Below, piece after piece: positions 37,150 to 47,451 of a stretch of DNA of 64,000 nt; within the stretch, counting starts at the first letter, position 1, and the number at the start of each line of letters is the position of its first letter. The DNA lies in assembly GCF_900108485.1 (NCBI RefSeq), contig NZ_FNXF01000012.1, positions 19,837 through 83,836 of the forward strand, written 5' to 3'. The translations under genes and the position numbers were made by a program. The notes under the pieces were generated by a model. That model did not search any database. It was not told the DNA's origin and saw nothing but the letters and a program-made list of their open reading frames with translations. Source of the stretch: Rheinheimera pacifica. GTDB taxonomy: Bacteria; Pseudomonadota; Gammaproteobacteria; Enterobacterales; Alteromonadaceae.

Positions 37150-37215
37150 ATGCAATTTATCACAACCCTTAACCTGACTAACTGGTGGTGGCACATTCCC
37201 AACGGGCGTGTGTAG
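37150..37215 (+). CDS. trpL: trp operon leader peptide
   Basis: A 21-residue leader ending TNWWWHIPNGRV and a TAG stop. Three consecutive Trp codons (37183-37191) make ribosome position sensitive to charged tRNA-Trp. It precedes alternative RNA hairpins and trpE in the standard attenuation layout. Confidence 0.95.
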   Translation: MQFITTLNLTNWWWHIPNGRV

Positions 37216-37272
37216 GCGTTGTATTAGCTTTAATTACCGAAGCCCGTTTCCATAAGAAGCGGGCTTTTTTTA
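37201..37272 (+). promoter_or_regulatory. trp attenuator: antiterminator and terminator
   Basis: The terminator hairpin AAGCCCGTTT (37240-37249) with AAGCGGGCTT (37257-37266, one G-U pair) is followed by TTTTTAT. The alternative antiterminator pairs AACGGGC (37201-37207, inside the last trpL codons) with GCCCGTT (37242-37248), seven perfect base pairs. A ribosome stalled at the Trp codons would leave 37201-37207 free and allow readthrough into trpE. Confidence 0.92.
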
Positions 37273-37351
37273 TGTGCCTGCAAAACTGTGCGAACCGGCT
37301 TAATAAAAAATTGTTTAACTTAATTTATGAATCATAAGGAAAAAGTAAAAC

Positions 37352-38941
37352 ATGATTTTTAGCCATATCACCGATACGCCGGGCGAAGTCGCCAGTATCG
37401 CCATGCAGCTGCCATATCATAGCGATGCGCTGGCCTGCTACCGGCAGCTTACGGCCCAAAGCCCGTATTCACTGCTATTAGAATCGGCCGAAATAGACAG
37501 CAAAGATAACTTAAAAAGCCTGCTACTGATTGATGCGGCGCTACGGATAGAATGCAACGACCAAACAGTAGTGGTTAAAGCGGTTAGCAACAATGGCGCA
37601 GTTTTATTACCCTATCTGGCAGATAAGCTCAGCAATAATGCGGCGGTTGAGCAAAGTAAAGACCAACTGCGTATTACCTATCAGCGGCCAGAATTATTGC
37701 TCGAAGAGAGCAAGCGGTTGTTAGCTGCCAACCCTTTTAATGTGCTGCGCACCTTACAATCTGAGCTTAAGTGCCAGAGCGATGAGCCGTTCGCAGTATT
37801 TTTAGGTGGCGTAATAGGCTATGACATGGTGGCCACTGTTGAGCAGTTGCCACAAGTGCCAACGGCAGAAAACCAGTGCCCGGATTATGTGTTTTATCTG
37901 GCAGAAACGCTGTTAGTGCTGGATCACCAAAGCGGCCACAGCCGGCTGGTCGGCAACGTATTTTGTGGTGAGCAAGCGCCAGCCAACTGTTTTGTCATTG
38001 GCAAACGGCTGGAACAACTCAAGCAGTTACTGCAAACTCCTGCTGTTGCTACCTCGCCTGCAACGGCAATAAAGGCAGAGGTGCAAGTCGATATCAGCGA
38101 TGCCGATTTTGTCGCCCAGGTAGAAAAACTAAAACAACATATTGTCGCCGGTGATATTTTTCAGGTGGTGCCATCGCGCTGTTTTCGCCTGCCCTGCCCT
38201 GATCCGCTTACCGCCTATGCCCGGTTAAAGCAGCAAAACCCCAGCCCTTATATGTTTTACTTAACAGATACCGCCTTTACCTTGTTTGGCGCTTCGCCCG
38301 AGTCGGCGCTGAAGTTTGATGCGAAAAGCCGTCAGGTAGAAATTTACCCTATCGCTGGCACCCGCCGCAGAGGCTTTAAAGCTGATGGCAGCATAGACCG
38401 CGATCTGGATAGCCGCATTGAGCTGGAGCTGCGCCAGGATGAAAAAGAAAAAGCAGAGCATTTAATGCTGGTCGATTTGGCCCGTAACGATGTAGCCCGT
38501 ATCAGCGTGCCCGGCAGCCGCTACGTGAAAGAGCTGCTAAAAGTTGACCGTTACTCTTACGTCATGCATTTAGTCTCCCGGGTGGTCGGTACCTTAAAGC
38601 CTGAACTTGACGCGCTGCATGCTTATCAGGCCTGTATGAATATGGGCACCTTGGTTGGCGCGCCCAAAGTAAAAGCCGCCGAGCTTATTCGTGGTGTCGA
38701 AGGCAAACGCCGCGGCAGCTACGGTGGCGCCGTCGGTTATTTAGCGGGTAACGGTGATTTTGACAGCTGCATTGTGATCCGCTCGGCTTATGTCAGCAAT
38801 AACACGGCTTATATTCAGGCCGGTGCCGGTGTGGTGTTTGACTCCATCGCCCAGGCAGAAGCCGATGAAACCCGCAGTAAAGCCCAGGCGGTAATTAACG
38901 CCATAGTGTCAGCACACGCCATCCCAGCGATTAAGGAGTAA
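37352..38941 (+). CDS. trpE: Anthranilate synthase component I
   Basis: A 529-residue chorismate-utilising enzyme making anthranilate with TrpG. The feedback-inhibition motif LLLESAEIDSKDNLKSLL is near the N-terminus. Catalytic blocks include GDIFQVVPSRCFRLP, YPIAGTRRRG, DEKEKAEHLMLVDLARND and GAPKVKAAELIRGVEGKRRGSYGGAVGYL. AAGGA lies upstream. First structural gene after the attenuator. Confidence 0.97.
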   Translation: MIFSHITDTPGEVASIAMQLPYHSDALACYRQLTAQSPYSLLLESAEIDSKDNLKSLLLIDAALRIECNDQTVVVKAVSNNGAVLLPYLADKLSNNAAVEQSKDQLRITYQRPELLLEESKRLLAANPFNVLRTLQSELKCQSDEPFAVFLGGVIGYDMVATVEQLPQVPTAENQCPDYVFYLAETLLVLDHQSGHSRLVGNVFCGEQAPANCFVIGKRLEQLKQLLQTPAVATSPATAIKAEVQVDISDADFVAQVEKLKQHIVAGDIFQVVPSRCFRLPCPDPLTAYARLKQQNPSPYMFYLTDTAFTLFGASPESALKFDAKSRQVEIYPIAGTRRRGFKADGSIDRDLDSRIELELRQDEKEKAEHLMLVDLARNDVARISVPGSRYVKELLKVDRYSYVMHLVSRVVGTLKPELDALHAYQACMNMGTLVGAPKVKAAELIRGVEGKRRGSYGGAVGYLAGNGDFDSCIVIRSAYVSNNTAYIQAGAGVVFDSIAQAEADETRSKAQAVINAIVSAHAIPAIKE

Positions 38942-38944
38942 CCT

Positions 38945-39529
38945 ATGGCCGTTATCTATTTACTCGACAATATCGACTCCTTCACTTACAACCTTGTCGA
39001 TGAATTTGCCCAGTTGGGCTACGCGGTAAAGCTGTATCGCAACACCGTACCGGCTGACTATATTTACCAGCAAATGCTAAGCGAAGCCGAACCGGTATTA
39101 CTGGCACTGTCGCCTGGCCCGGGCAGCCCGGCGCAGGCCGGGTCAATGTCAGCATTACTTAAGCTGTGTGACACACAATTTCCGGTACTGGGCATATGTC
39201 TGGGCCATCAGGCAATAGTAGAGCATTTTGGCGGTGTGGTCGGCCGCGCCGGTGAAACTGTGCATGGCAAAACTGCCGCGATAACGCTGCATGAGCATCC
39301 GTTATTTGCCGGACTACCTAATCCGTTTCTGGTGGCACGTTATCACTCGTTGATGGCCACCGAAATGCCCAACGCCCTAACCTTGCTGGCCAACGACAGG
39401 CACATTCCGATGGCGGTCATTAACGAGGATAAACGTATGCTGGGGTTTCAGTTTCACCCGGAATCTATCTTAACTACGCTGGGTAAACCCTTGTTAAAAA
39501 ACAGCATTGATTATTTATTACGAGGCTGA
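38945..39529 (+). CDS. trpG: Anthranilate synthase component II (glutamine amidotransferase)
   Basis: A 194-residue class I amidotransferase supplying ammonia to TrpE. Catalytic Cys85 in GICLGHQAI; the His-Glu pair is in GFQFHPESILT. It is free-standing here, not fused to trpD as in E. coli. Gaps of three bases on the trpE side and two on the trpD side indicate tight coupling. Confidence 0.97.
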   Translation: MAVIYLLDNIDSFTYNLVDEFAQLGYAVKLYRNTVPADYIYQQMLSEAEPVLLALSPGPGSPAQAGSMSALLKLCDTQFPVLGICLGHQAIVEHFGGVVGRAGETVHGKTAAITLHEHPLFAGLPNPFLVARYHSLMATEMPNALTLLANDRHIPMAVINEDKRMLGFQFHPESILTTLGKPLLKNSIDYLLRG

Positions 39530-39531
39530 AG

Positions 39532-40581
39532 ATGACAGATCCGACATTAGCAACGGTACTTTCGACAGTACAACACAGCCTCAGCGGTCAGCCATTGAGT
39601 TTTGCCCAGGCCGAACAGTTTTTTACTGCCGTAGTAAAAGGCGACGTTGAGCCGGTACACCTGACAGCGCTGCTGGTCGCGCTTAAAATGCGCGGCGAAA
39701 CTGCCGATGAAATTGCCGGTGCTGCCAGCGCGCTGCGTGCGGCCGCCACCGCATTTCCACAACAACTTGCAGGCAGTATCGACTGCTGCGGCACCGGTGG
39801 TGATGGCAGCAATACTATTAATATCTCTACCACCGCCGCCATTGTAGGCGCCGCCATGGGCTTAAAAGTGGTAAAACACGGTAACCGCAGCGTGTCATCG
39901 CGCTCTGGCTCAGCCGATTTATTAGAGCAACTGGGCGTGAATATTCAAATGCCGCCGCAGCTGGCCGCTCACACCCTTGAGCAAACTAACTGCAGCTTTT
40001 TATTTGCCCCGCTGTACCATGCCGGTATTAAGCATGCGATGCCGGTGCGCAATGCCCTGAAAAGCCGTACGCTGTTTAATCTGTTAGGCCCGTTGGTTAA
40101 CCCTGCCGCGCCGGATTATCAGCTGCTGGGTGTGTACGACCCTAAACTGTGCCGCGTCATGGCGCAGGCATTATTGCAACTTGGTGTAAAACGCGCCTGG
40201 GTGGTGCATGGCAGTGGTTGTGACGAAGTGGCGCTACACGGCACCACTTATGTCTGTGAGCTTAAAGATGGCAAGCTAAACGAGTTTAGCCTGACACCGG
40301 ATGATTTTGGCGTTGCACTTACGCCGTTGTCAGCACTGGCAGGCGGCGAGCCGTCCGATAATGCGGCTGCAACGCTGGCTATTTTACAGGGCCAAGGGCA
40401 AAGCGCCCATAAAGCGGCAGTAGCGATAAATGTGGCTGCCATGCTGAAAATTGCCGGTATGGGTGATGATTTAAAAATAAACACCCAAGCGGTGCTGGAG
40501 CTGCTCAGCACTAATAAGGCCTTCAGCACTCTGTCGCAGTTTAAACAACTTAGCCAAACCAGGGAGCCGGCGCATGACTGA
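39532..40581 (+). CDS. trpD: Anthranilate phosphoribosyltransferase
   Basis: A 349-residue enzyme joining anthranilate and PRPP. Glycine-rich PRPP loop DCCGTGGDGSNTINIST, KHGNRSVSSRSGSADLLEQLG, and FAPLYHAGIKHAMPVRNAL are intact. It overlaps trpCF by eight bases. Confidence 0.97.
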   Translation: MTDPTLATVLSTVQHSLSGQPLSFAQAEQFFTAVVKGDVEPVHLTALLVALKMRGETADEIAGAASALRAAATAFPQQLAGSIDCCGTGGDGSNTINISTTAAIVGAAMGLKVVKHGNRSVSSRSGSADLLEQLGVNIQMPPQLAAHTLEQTNCSFLFAPLYHAGIKHAMPVRNALKSRTLFNLLGPLVNPAAPDYQLLGVYDPKLCRVMAQALLQLGVKRAWVVHGSGCDEVALHGTTYVCELKDGKLNEFSLTPDDFGVALTPLSALAGGEPSDNAAATLAILQGQGQSAHKAAVAINVAAMLKIAGMGDDLKINTQAVLELLSTNKAFSTLSQFKQLSQTREPAHD

Positions 40582-41980
40582 GCAAATGCCAAATGTACTG
40601 GCAAAAATTGTTGCGCATAAACGCGACGAAGTAACCACACTTAAACAGCAGCAACCGCTGGCAGGTTTTATTGCCGCGGTAGGTCCAAGTCAGCGTAATT
40701 TCCTTGCCGCGCTTAAACAACCTGGCCCGCGCTTTATTCTGGAGTGTAAAAAAGCTTCGCCATCTAAAGGCCTTATTCGCGCAGATTTTAACCTGCAGGA
40801 ATTAGCCCAGGTATATGGCCAATATGCCGACTGCATTTCGGTACTTACCGATGAGAAATTCTTTCAGGGTAAGTATGAGTATTTACGCACCATGCGTGAC
40901 CTGGTAGATAAACCGCTGCTGCATAAAGACTTTATTATCGACAGCTACCAGATTTACCTAGGCCGCCACTGCGGCGCCGATGCTGTGCTGTTAATGCTGT
41001 CGGTGCTAAATGACGAAGAGTATCGGGAGCTTGCCACCACGGCGGCAGAGCTGAATATGACAGTGCTGACGGAAGTAAGCAACGAGGAAGAAACACGACG
41101 TGCCGTTGCGCTTAACGCTGAGCTTATCGGCATTAATAACCGCGATTTGCGTGACTTAAGCACTAACTTAGACACCAGTTTTAACCTGGCGAAACTGATC
41201 CCCCCCGGCACAGCGGTAGTATCAGAGTCCGGTATATACACTAACCAGCAGGTGCGGCATTTAGCACAAGTAGCCGATGCGTTTTTAGTTGGCAGCTCGT
41301 TAATGGCACAAGCGGATTTAGCCTCCGCCACGCGCAAACTGGTGCTGGGTGAGCATAAAGTCTGTGGCCTTACCCGCCCCGAAGATGCCGCCGCCGCTTA
41401 TGCAGCCGGCGCCTGTTATGGCGGCTTAATTTTTTATCCGCCATCAGCACGCAACGTTACACCAGAGCAAGCCGCGGTTGTGCAACAAGGCGCCCCGCTT
41501 AGCTATGGTGCACTTAAGTATGTCGGCGTGTTTGTTAATGCAGAGGCTACTGAGGTCGTTAAACTGGCGCATAGCTTAGCACTTAGCGCCGTGCAGCTAC
41601 ACGGCGAGGAAGATGATAACTATATCAACGCGCTAAAACCGCTGTTACCGGCAGATTGTCAGATTTGGAAAGCCTACCGGGTAAAAGATGCATTGCCGGC
41701 ATTTACACCAGTTGCTGATCGTATTTTGCTCGATGCATATCATCCTACACAGCATGGCGGCAGCGGCATCAGCTTTAACTGGTCCTTGTTAACAGAACAA
41801 ACGGCCAGTCAGCCCATAATGCTGGCCGGCGGTTTAAACAGCGATAACTGCCTTGCCGCCGCCAGATTGCCGGTAGCCGGGCTCGATTTTAATTCAGGGC
41901 TGGAAACTGCGCCAGGCATCAAAGATGCGGCGAAAATCCGCTCCGCCTTTACACAATTACGGGAGTTTCACTATGAGTGA
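40574..41980 (+). CDS. trpCF: Bifunctional indole-3-glycerol-phosphate synthase / PRA isomerase
   Basis: A 468-residue fusion. The N-terminal TrpC barrel (about 1-255) has [42 protein letters not shown] and [16 protein letters not shown]. The C-terminal TrpF barrel has [28 protein letters not shown], the catalytic Cys of [20 protein letters not shown] and [16 protein letters not shown]. The same fusion is found in E. coli. It overlaps both neighbours by eight bases. Confidence 0.97.
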   Translation: MTEQMPNVLAKIVAHKRDEVTTLKQQQPLAGFIAAVGPSQRNFLAALKQPGPRFILECKKASPSKGLIRADFNLQELAQVYGQYADCISVLTDEKFFQGKYEYLRTMRDLVDKPLLHKDFIIDSYQIYLGRHCGADAVLLMLSVLNDEEYRELATTAAELNMTVLTEVSNEEETRRAVALNAELIGINNRDLRDLSTNLDTSFNLAKLIPPGTAVVSESGIYTNQQVRHLAQVADAFLVGSSLMAQADLASATRKLVLGEHKVCGLTRPEDAAAAYAAGACYGGLIFYPPSARNVTPEQAAVVQQGAPLSYGALKYVGVFVNAEATEVVKLAHSLALSAVQLHGEEDDNYINALKPLLPADCQIWKAYRVKDALPAFTPVADRILLDAYHPTQHGGSGISFNWSLLTEQTASQPIMLAGGLNSDNCLAAARLPVAGLDFNSGLETAPGIKDAAKIRSAFTQLREFHYE

Positions 41981-43163
41981 GCTAAAGCTTAATCCTTACT
42001 TTGGCCAGTATGGCGGTATGTTTGTGCCGCAGCTCCTGGTGCCGGCGCTAAAACAGCTGGAACAAGCCTATGTTGATGCCTTAGAAGACCCGGCCTTTCA
42101 TGCCGAGTTTCAACAGCTATTAACCGAATACGCCGGTCGGCCAACGCCGTTAACGCTCTGCCGTAATATTTCGCCGAATCCTTTGGTAAAAATTTATTTA
42201 AAACGTGAAGACTTACTGCACGGTGGTGCGCATAAAACCAATCAGGTACTGGGCCAGGCGCTGCTGACCAAGCGTATGGGTAAAAAAGAAGTGATCGCCG
42301 AAACCGGCGCCGGCCAGCATGGTGTCGCCACTGCCCTGGCCTGTGCATTACTTGGTCTGAAGTGCCGCATTTATATGGGCGCTAAAGATATTGATCGCCA
42401 GCAACCGAACGTATTTCGGATGAAGCTGATGGGTGCTACCGTGATTCCGGTAACCAGCGGCAGCGGCACTTTAAAAGATGCGGTAAACGAAGCCATGCGC
42501 GACTGGTCGGCAACCTATGACAGCACCCACTATATGCTGGGTACCGCCGCAGGACCGCACCCGTTCCCAACCATAGTGCGTGATTTTCAGAAAATGATTG
42601 GCGAAGAAGCCAAACAGCAAATCTTACAAGCTGAAGGCAAATTGCCCGACGCGGTGATTGCCTGCGTTGGCGGTGGCTCTAATGCCATTGGCATGTTCGC
42701 CGATTTTATTGCCGAGGAAGGCGTAAAATTGATTGGCGTTGAACCCGGTGGTAAAGGCATTAACACCCACCAACACGGTGCAGCGCTGTCTACCGGCAGC
42801 TACGGTATTTTGCACGGTGCCTACACCGCCATTATGCAAACCAGCGACGGCCAGATTGAAGAGTCGTACTCCATTTCCGCCGGCCTCGACTACCCGGCAG
42901 TGGGCCCGCAGCATACCCATTTACAACAAACCGGCCGCGCCGAATATGTGGCAATAAATGACGATGAAGCCCTGGCGGCATTTCAACAACTGGCGAAAAG
43001 TGAAGGTATTATTCCAGCTTTGGAAAGCTCGCACGCGCTGGCTTATGCGCTGAAACTGGCGGCGCAGGCAACAGAGCCAACGGTATTGTTAGTTAACTTA
43101 TCCGGCCGTGGTGATAAAGACTTAGCCCATGTGCACAGCGTACTAGCAGGAGGCAGCCTATGA
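41973..43163 (+). CDS. trpB: Tryptophan synthase beta chain
   Basis: A 396-residue PLP enzyme condensing indole and serine. PLP lysine in [23 protein letters not shown]; also [20 protein letters not shown] and the phosphate loop [15 protein letters not shown]. The start at 41973 ([19 protein letters not shown]) has GGGAG at good spacing; the longer frame runs back inside trpCF. Overlaps trpA by four bases. Confidence 0.97.
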   Translation: MSELKLNPYFGQYGGMFVPQLLVPALKQLEQAYVDALEDPAFHAEFQQLLTEYAGRPTPLTLCRNISPNPLVKIYLKREDLLHGGAHKTNQVLGQALLTKRMGKKEVIAETGAGQHGVATALACALLGLKCRIYMGAKDIDRQQPNVFRMKLMGATVIPVTSGSGTLKDAVNEAMRDWSATYDSTHYMLGTAAGPHPFPTIVRDFQKMIGEEAKQQILQAEGKLPDAVIACVGGGSNAIGMFADFIAEEGVKLIGVEPGGKGINTHQHGAALSTGSYGILHGAYTAIMQTSDGQIEESYSISAGLDYPAVGPQHTHLQQTGRAEYVAINDDEALAAFQQLAKSEGIIPALESSHALAYALKLAAQATEPTVLLVNLSGRGDKDLAHVHSVLAGGSL

Positions 43164-43960
43164 AGCGCTATCAGCAAATGTTTAACCGCTTAAACAGCGA
43201 AGGTCGCGGCGCTTTTGTCCCCTTTGTTACTATTGGCGACCCAACGTCGGCGCTGTCGTTTGAGATTATTAAAACCCTGATTGACGCCGGTGCTGATGCA
43301 TTGGAGCTGGGTATAGCGTTTTCTGACCCGATAGCTGATGGCCCGACCATTCAGGGGGCCAATATCCGCGCTCTGGCCGCCGGTGTCACTCCAGCCATTA
43401 GCTTTGAGCTGATCAGTAAAATCCGCGCCTATCACGCCACTATCCCCATTGGTTTATTGCTGTATTCAAACCTGGTGATGGCGCGTGGCATTGATAACTT
43501 TTATGCTAAAGCGGCTGCAGCCGGGGTCGATTCAGTGTTAATTGCCGATGTGCCACTGCACGAGAGCAAGCTGTTCCGCCAAAGCGCCGTTAAGCATGAT
43601 ATAGCGCCGATTTTTATTGTACCGCCTAATGTGGATGATGATGATCTGCGCGAAATTGCCTCTTATGGCCGTGGCTACACTTATTTACTCAGCCGTGCCG
43701 GGGTTACCGGCGCTGAAACCGTGGCCGCTATGCCCACCAGTGAGCTGATTGCGCGTATTCGCAGCTATAACCCGGCACCGCCGTTGCTGGGGTTTGGTAT
43801 CTCTACTCCTGCACATGTGAAAGATGCCATTCACAGCGGTGCTGCCGGTGCTATATCCGGCTCGGCTATTGTTAAGCTGATAGAGCAGCATCAAAACGAA
43901 CCGGCAACCTTGCTGGCACAGTTAAAACAGTTTGTCAGCAATATGAAAGCCGCAACCTGA
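43160..43960 (+). CDS. trpA: Tryptophan synthase alpha chain
   Basis: A 266-residue barrel releasing indole from indole-glycerol phosphate. Catalytic Glu in [26 protein letters not shown] and Asp in [11 protein letters not shown]; the phosphate site is in [12 protein letters not shown] and [13 protein letters not shown]. Last gene of the operon, followed by a strong terminator. Confidence 0.97.
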   Translation: MKRYQQMFNRLNSEGRGAFVPFVTIGDPTSALSFEIIKTLIDAGADALELGIAFSDPIADGPTIQGANIRALAAGVTPAISFELISKIRAYHATIPIGLLLYSNLVMARGIDNFYAKAAAAGVDSVLIADVPLHESKLFRQSAVKHDIAPIFIVPPNVDDDDLREIASYGRGYTYLLSRAGVTGAETVAAMPTSELIARIRSYNPAPPLLGFGISTPAHVKDAIHSGAAGAISGSAIVKLIEQHQNEPATLLAQLKQFVSNMKAAT

Positions 43961-43981
43961 AGTAACAAACTACAACAACTT

Positions 43982-44011
43982 ACGCCACAGTCTGCTGTGG
44001 CGTGTTTTTTT
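43982..44011 (+). terminator. Intrinsic terminator of the trp operon
   Basis: ACGCCACAG-TCTG-CTGTGGCGT followed by G and seven T, 22 bases after the trpA stop. Confidence 0.92.
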
Positions 44012-44080
44012 ATCAAAGCAGTCGATTTTTCTGCCGCCGCGCAGGATAATAGCGGCTTTATGCTAAGCGGACCCACTTTT

Positions 44081-44575
44081 ATGCAAATCAGCGACAACAG
44101 CGTAGTACAGTTTCATTACACCCTAACCGATGTCAGCAATGGCGCCAATATTGAACTGGAAACGTCAAACGGCAGCCATCCGCTGCTATATCTGCATGGC
44201 CATGAGCAAATGCTGCCGGCACTGGAGCAAGCATTAAGCGGCAAAGCCGCTGGTGACAAGCTGGAAGTGACTCTGACGCCAACCGAAGCCTATGGCGAGC
44301 GCGACGAAAATGCCATTCAAAGCATGCAGGTAAAACACCTGATGGGCGCGAAAAAATGGCAACCGGGTATGACTGCTGTAGTGCAAACCGAGCATGGCCA
44401 GCGCCAGGTGACTATTGTTAAAGTAGGCATGTTTAAAGCCGACGTGGATACCAACCACCCACTGGCCGGTAAAACGCTGAAATTCGCCGTTGAGATAGTG
44501 TCGGTACGCGAAGCCACCGGCGAAGAAATTGCCCACGGCCACGCCCATGGTGAAGGTGGCCATCACCATCACTAA
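44081..44575 (+). CDS. slyD: FKBP-type peptidyl-prolyl isomerase, SlyD-like
   Basis: A 164-residue SlyD-type FKBP: MQISDNSVVQFHYTLTDVSN, HPLLYLHGHEQMLPALEQAL, the inserted IF chaperone flap (about 65-130), NHPLAGKTLKFAVEIVSV, and a His-rich metal tail (HGHAHGEGGHHHH). The tail can bind Ni or Zn. The start at 44081 matches the family; in-frame ATGs at 43997 and 44060 would add a non-family N-terminus and overlap the trp terminator. Confidence 0.9.
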   Translation: MQISDNSVVQFHYTLTDVSNGANIELETSNGSHPLLYLHGHEQMLPALEQALSGKAAGDKLEVTLTPTEAYGERDENAIQSMQVKHLMGAKKWQPGMTAVVQTEHGQRQVTIVKVGMFKADVDTNHPLAGKTLKFAVEIVSVREATGEEIAHGHAHGEGGHHHH

Positions 44576-44594
44576 AGCTATACTCTGCTACATG

Positions 44595-44629
44595 ACCGGC
44601 AGCTAAGCTTTGTCGCTTAGTTTGCCGGT
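44595..44629. terminator. Imperfect hairpin between convergent genes
   Basis: Seven pairs (ACCGGCA/TGCCGGT), an internal mismatch, then six more (CTAAGC/GCTTAG). It lies between the slyD-like gene and the convergent sugar dehydrogenase. T-tracts are weak. Confidence 0.5.
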
Positions 44630-44635
44630 GTTACT

Positions 44636-45727
44636 TTAAGGAGTTACTTTAATAAGTTGGCCCTTGTCACTGTCGGTAAGCAAATATAAAGCCCCATCCG
44701 GCCCGCTACGCACATCGCGAATACGTTGTTTCAACTCACTAAACAACACCTGCTCACTCACTACCTTGTGGTTTTCTATTTGTAGCCGGTACACGCTTTT
44801 TGCGGCCAGCGCAGCCACAAAGATATTACCCTGCCACTGTGGGAACAACTCACCACGGTATAACGTCATGCCCGCCGGGGCGATGGACGGTGTCCAGCCC
44901 CAAACAGGTGCCTGCATGCCACTGAAAGCGGTATAAGGTGATACCCTGGCGCCTGTGTAATCTATACCTTTGGTGGCTACCGGCCAGCCATAATTTGCCC
45001 CGGCGCTAATAATATTTAACTCATCCCCACCGCGTGGGCCATGTTCGTGGCTATACAGGGTTTGGCTTGGAGTATCATAAAAAATGCCCTGCACATTACG
45101 GTGCCCCAGGCTGTATATTTCAGCCGCGTAACCAGGTTTATTCACAAAAGGGTTATCTTGCGGTACTGAACCATCGGTATTTAACCGCACAATTTTACCC
45201 AAATGGTTAGCCGGGTTTTGCGCCTGCTCACGGTAGTCAAAACCATCGCCAAGTGTTAACACCAGGCTGTTATCCGGCAAAAAGGCAATACGGCCGCCAA
45301 AGTGGGCAGCACCGCTTTTTAGTGGCTGAGCCTGAAAAATACGTTTAATGTTGTCAAGGCCACTGGCCGTCAGTTCAGCGCTGGCAAGACAGGTGTTGTT
45401 AGCTTTTAATGTGCCACAGGCGTAGCTGAGCAGGATCTGGCTATTAGCGGCAAAATCCGGTGCCAGTATTATGTCCTGCAAACCGGCCTGCGCGGCCTGC
45501 AGCAGATCGGGTAAGGCCGGTTGAATGCTAAAACGCTCGCTACCATCTGCCGCCAGGCGTTTTACTGTGCCGCTGCGCTCGGTAAGCAGCATATCGCCAT
45601 CGGGCAAAAACACCAGTGCCCAGGGGTAATTCAGATTATCCGCCAGAACTTTTAACTGATAAGACGGGGCAGCATTTAGTCCAGGTACGGCAAAAAGCAA
45701 TGCCAGTAAAATAGCAAACCTAAGCAT
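44636..45727 (-). CDS. PQQ-dependent sugar dehydrogenase-like secreted propeller
   Basis: A 363-residue periplasmic six-blade propeller of the soluble aldose sugar dehydrogenase (YliI) family. Signal peptide MLRFAILLALLFAVPGLNA. The body has LNYPWALVFLPDGDMLLTERSG, GLQDIILAPDF, FGGRIAFLPDNSLVLTLGDGFDYREQAQN, GHRNVQGIFYD, HEHGPRGGDELNII and NYGWPVATKG, which include the catalytic-type His and PQQ contacts. Overlaps the upstream membrane gene by eight bases. No PQQ synthesis genes are in the window. Confidence 0.88.
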   Translation of the reverse strand: MLRFAILLALLFAVPGLNAAPSYQLKVLADNLNYPWALVFLPDGDMLLTERSGTVKRLAADGSERFSIQPALPDLLQAAQAGLQDIILAPDFAANSQILLSYACGTLKANNTCLASAELTASGLDNIKRIFQAQPLKSGAAHFGGRIAFLPDNSLVLTLGDGFDYREQAQNPANHLGKIVRLNTDGSVPQDNPFVNKPGYAAEIYSLGHRNVQGIFYDTPSQTLYSHEHGPRGGDELNIISAGANYGWPVATKGIDYTGARVSPYTAFSGMQAPVWGWTPSIAPAGMTLYRGELFPQWQGNIFVAALAAKSVYRLQIENHKVVSEQVLFSELKQRIRDVRSGPDGALYLLTDSDKGQLIKVTP

Positions 45728-46166
45728 AAAGCTTTCTCCGTTTTAATAGCCATACATAGCTCAGCATACCCGCACTACTACACAGCAACATGCTGATAAT
45801 ACCGGTGTTGCTACGGGTAGCAGCAATGAGTGTCGGCATAGGCGCTATGATGTTAATAATCAGCAACATAAGGTACAGCAACACTGCGCCAAGTCCTGCC
45901 GCCAGCCAGTAACGGCGCAGTAGCGGCAAAAAATGCAGCAAAACAGCCGCGACCAGCAGGTTAACCAGGGCTATTGGTGCGTAAGTGAAACCAAAATGAG
46001 TTAAATCAAACCAGATTGTCGCAGCAATATCACCTGCTGCAACACCACCGGTTAGCGCTGCTATTGCGGCCAGATTAAAACCACTTTGTGTAATACAAGC
46101 CAGCACAGTCGTTAGCAATACTGCCAGTAACAGATACCACAGCAGGTACCAGCGCACAGATATCAT
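45720..46166 (-). CDS. Four-helix membrane protein, unknown function
   Basis: A 148-residue inner-membrane protein with about four hydrophobic segments (roughly 6-25, 30-46, 62-85 and 90-110, with a further one near 120-140). A basic C-terminus (LLKRRKLYA) suggests positive-inside orientation. I do not recognise a family. It overlaps the sugar dehydrogenase gene by eight bases, so the two are translated together and may act together. Confidence 0.7.
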   Translation of the reverse strand: MISVRWYLLWYLLLAVLLTTVLACITQSGFNLAAIAALTGGVAAGDIAATIWFDLTHFGFTYAPIALVNLLVAAVLLHFLPLLRRYWLAAGLGAVLLYLMLLIINIIAPMPTLIAATRSNTGIISMLLCSSAGMLSYVWLLKRRKLYA

Positions 46167-46356
46167 TACATTCCCCTTCTTAACATCAGTTTCAGGCTAC
46201 CTTGTCAACACTAATGTAACAAGATTAATTTTACCGGCAGCTTACTTATCCGGCGCAGAAACTGCTAAAATCGGCTTATGCCTTGAACCAGGTAAACTGT
46301 TAACGTCGAATTGGCGTAATGTCAGTTCCTTCAGCCAAAAGAGCAGCTACCCTGTT

Positions 46357-47442
46357 ATGCGTTATATCAATACCCCTAACTTCGACCATCAGCAAAGCGA
46401 TAAAATAGGTATTCTGTTAACCAACCTGGGTACCCCGGACGAACCCACGCCCAAAGCACTAAAACGTTATTTAAAGCAGTTTTTATCTGATCCGCGTGTG
46501 GTTGAAGTGCCTCGCCTGCTGTGGTGGCTGATATTAAACGGCGTTATTTTGCAGTTTCGGCCACGCCGCTCGGCCAAAGCGTATGCCACAGTATTTACCG
46601 ACCAAGGCTCGCCACTTTTATTTCATACTCAGGCCCAGCGCGATGCGGTTGCGGCGCAACTTAAACAAGATGGCCTGAATGATGTTGTGGTTGAGTTCGC
46701 CATGCGTTATGGCAACCCAGGTTTTGATTCGGTATTAGATAAAATGTTTGCCCAGGGCGTGCGCAAACTGGTGGTATTGCCGCTATATCCGCAATACTCA
46801 GCCTCTACTTCAGCATCGAGTTTTGATGAATTAGCACGTAACTTTATGCGCCGCCGCTGGCTACCGGATTTACGCTTTGTATCGCACTACCCGGATTACG
46901 CGCCCTTTATTGCCGCCGCTGCCGACAAAATTCGCCGCCACTGGCAGCAACACGGCCAGGCCGACAAACTGATTTTGTCTTATCACGGCATACCAAAGCG
47001 CTATTTACTGAACGGCGACCCCTATCACTGCGAATGCTATAAAACCTCGCGTTTAATTGCTGAGCAACTGGGTCTGAACAAAGATCAGTATATGACCACC
47101 TTTCAGTCACGCTTTGGCCGTGAAGAATGGCTCAAACCTTATACCGATGAAACATTAAAAGCGCTACCGACACAAGGCGTAAAAAGTGTGCAAATTTTTT
47201 GCCCGGGTTTTTCGGCAGACTGCCTGGAAACCATTGAAGAAATTGGCGAAGAAAACCAAGAGTACTTTTTACATGCCGGTGGCGAGCGCTATGAATATAT
47301 TTCAGCACTAAATGCCGAGCCGCAGCATATTAATGCGTTGTGCCAGCTGATTAAAGACAATCTGCATGGCTGGCAGGTTAGCGCAGATCCGCAACGTGCA
47401 ACACGCGCCAACACCCTCAATTCAGAAAAATACGGAGACTAA
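46357..47442 (+). CDS. hemH: Ferrochelatase
   Basis: A 361-residue enzyme inserting iron into protoporphyrin IX. Family blocks: IGILLTNLGTPDEPTPKALKRYL, FLSDPRVVEVPRLLWW, FAMRYGNPGFDSVLDKM, VLPLYPQYSASTSASSFDEL, the catalytic His in LILSYHGIPKRYL, and FQSRFGREEWLKPYTDETL. No C-terminal iron-sulfur cysteines are seen. It is followed nine bases later by the large PBP gene. Confidence 0.95.
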   Translation: MRYINTPNFDHQQSDKIGILLTNLGTPDEPTPKALKRYLKQFLSDPRVVEVPRLLWWLILNGVILQFRPRRSAKAYATVFTDQGSPLLFHTQAQRDAVAAQLKQDGLNDVVVEFAMRYGNPGFDSVLDKMFAQGVRKLVVLPLYPQYSASTSASSFDELARNFMRRRWLPDLRFVSHYPDYAPFIAAAADKIRRHWQQHGQADKLILSYHGIPKRYLLNGDPYHCECYKTSRLIAEQLGLNKDQYMTTFQSRFGREEWLKPYTDETLKALPTQGVKSVQIFCPGFSADCLETIEEIGEENQEYFLHAGGERYEYISALNAEPQHINALCQLIKDNLHGWQVSADPQRATRANTLNSEKYGD

Positions 47443-47451
47443 ACAGCTTGT

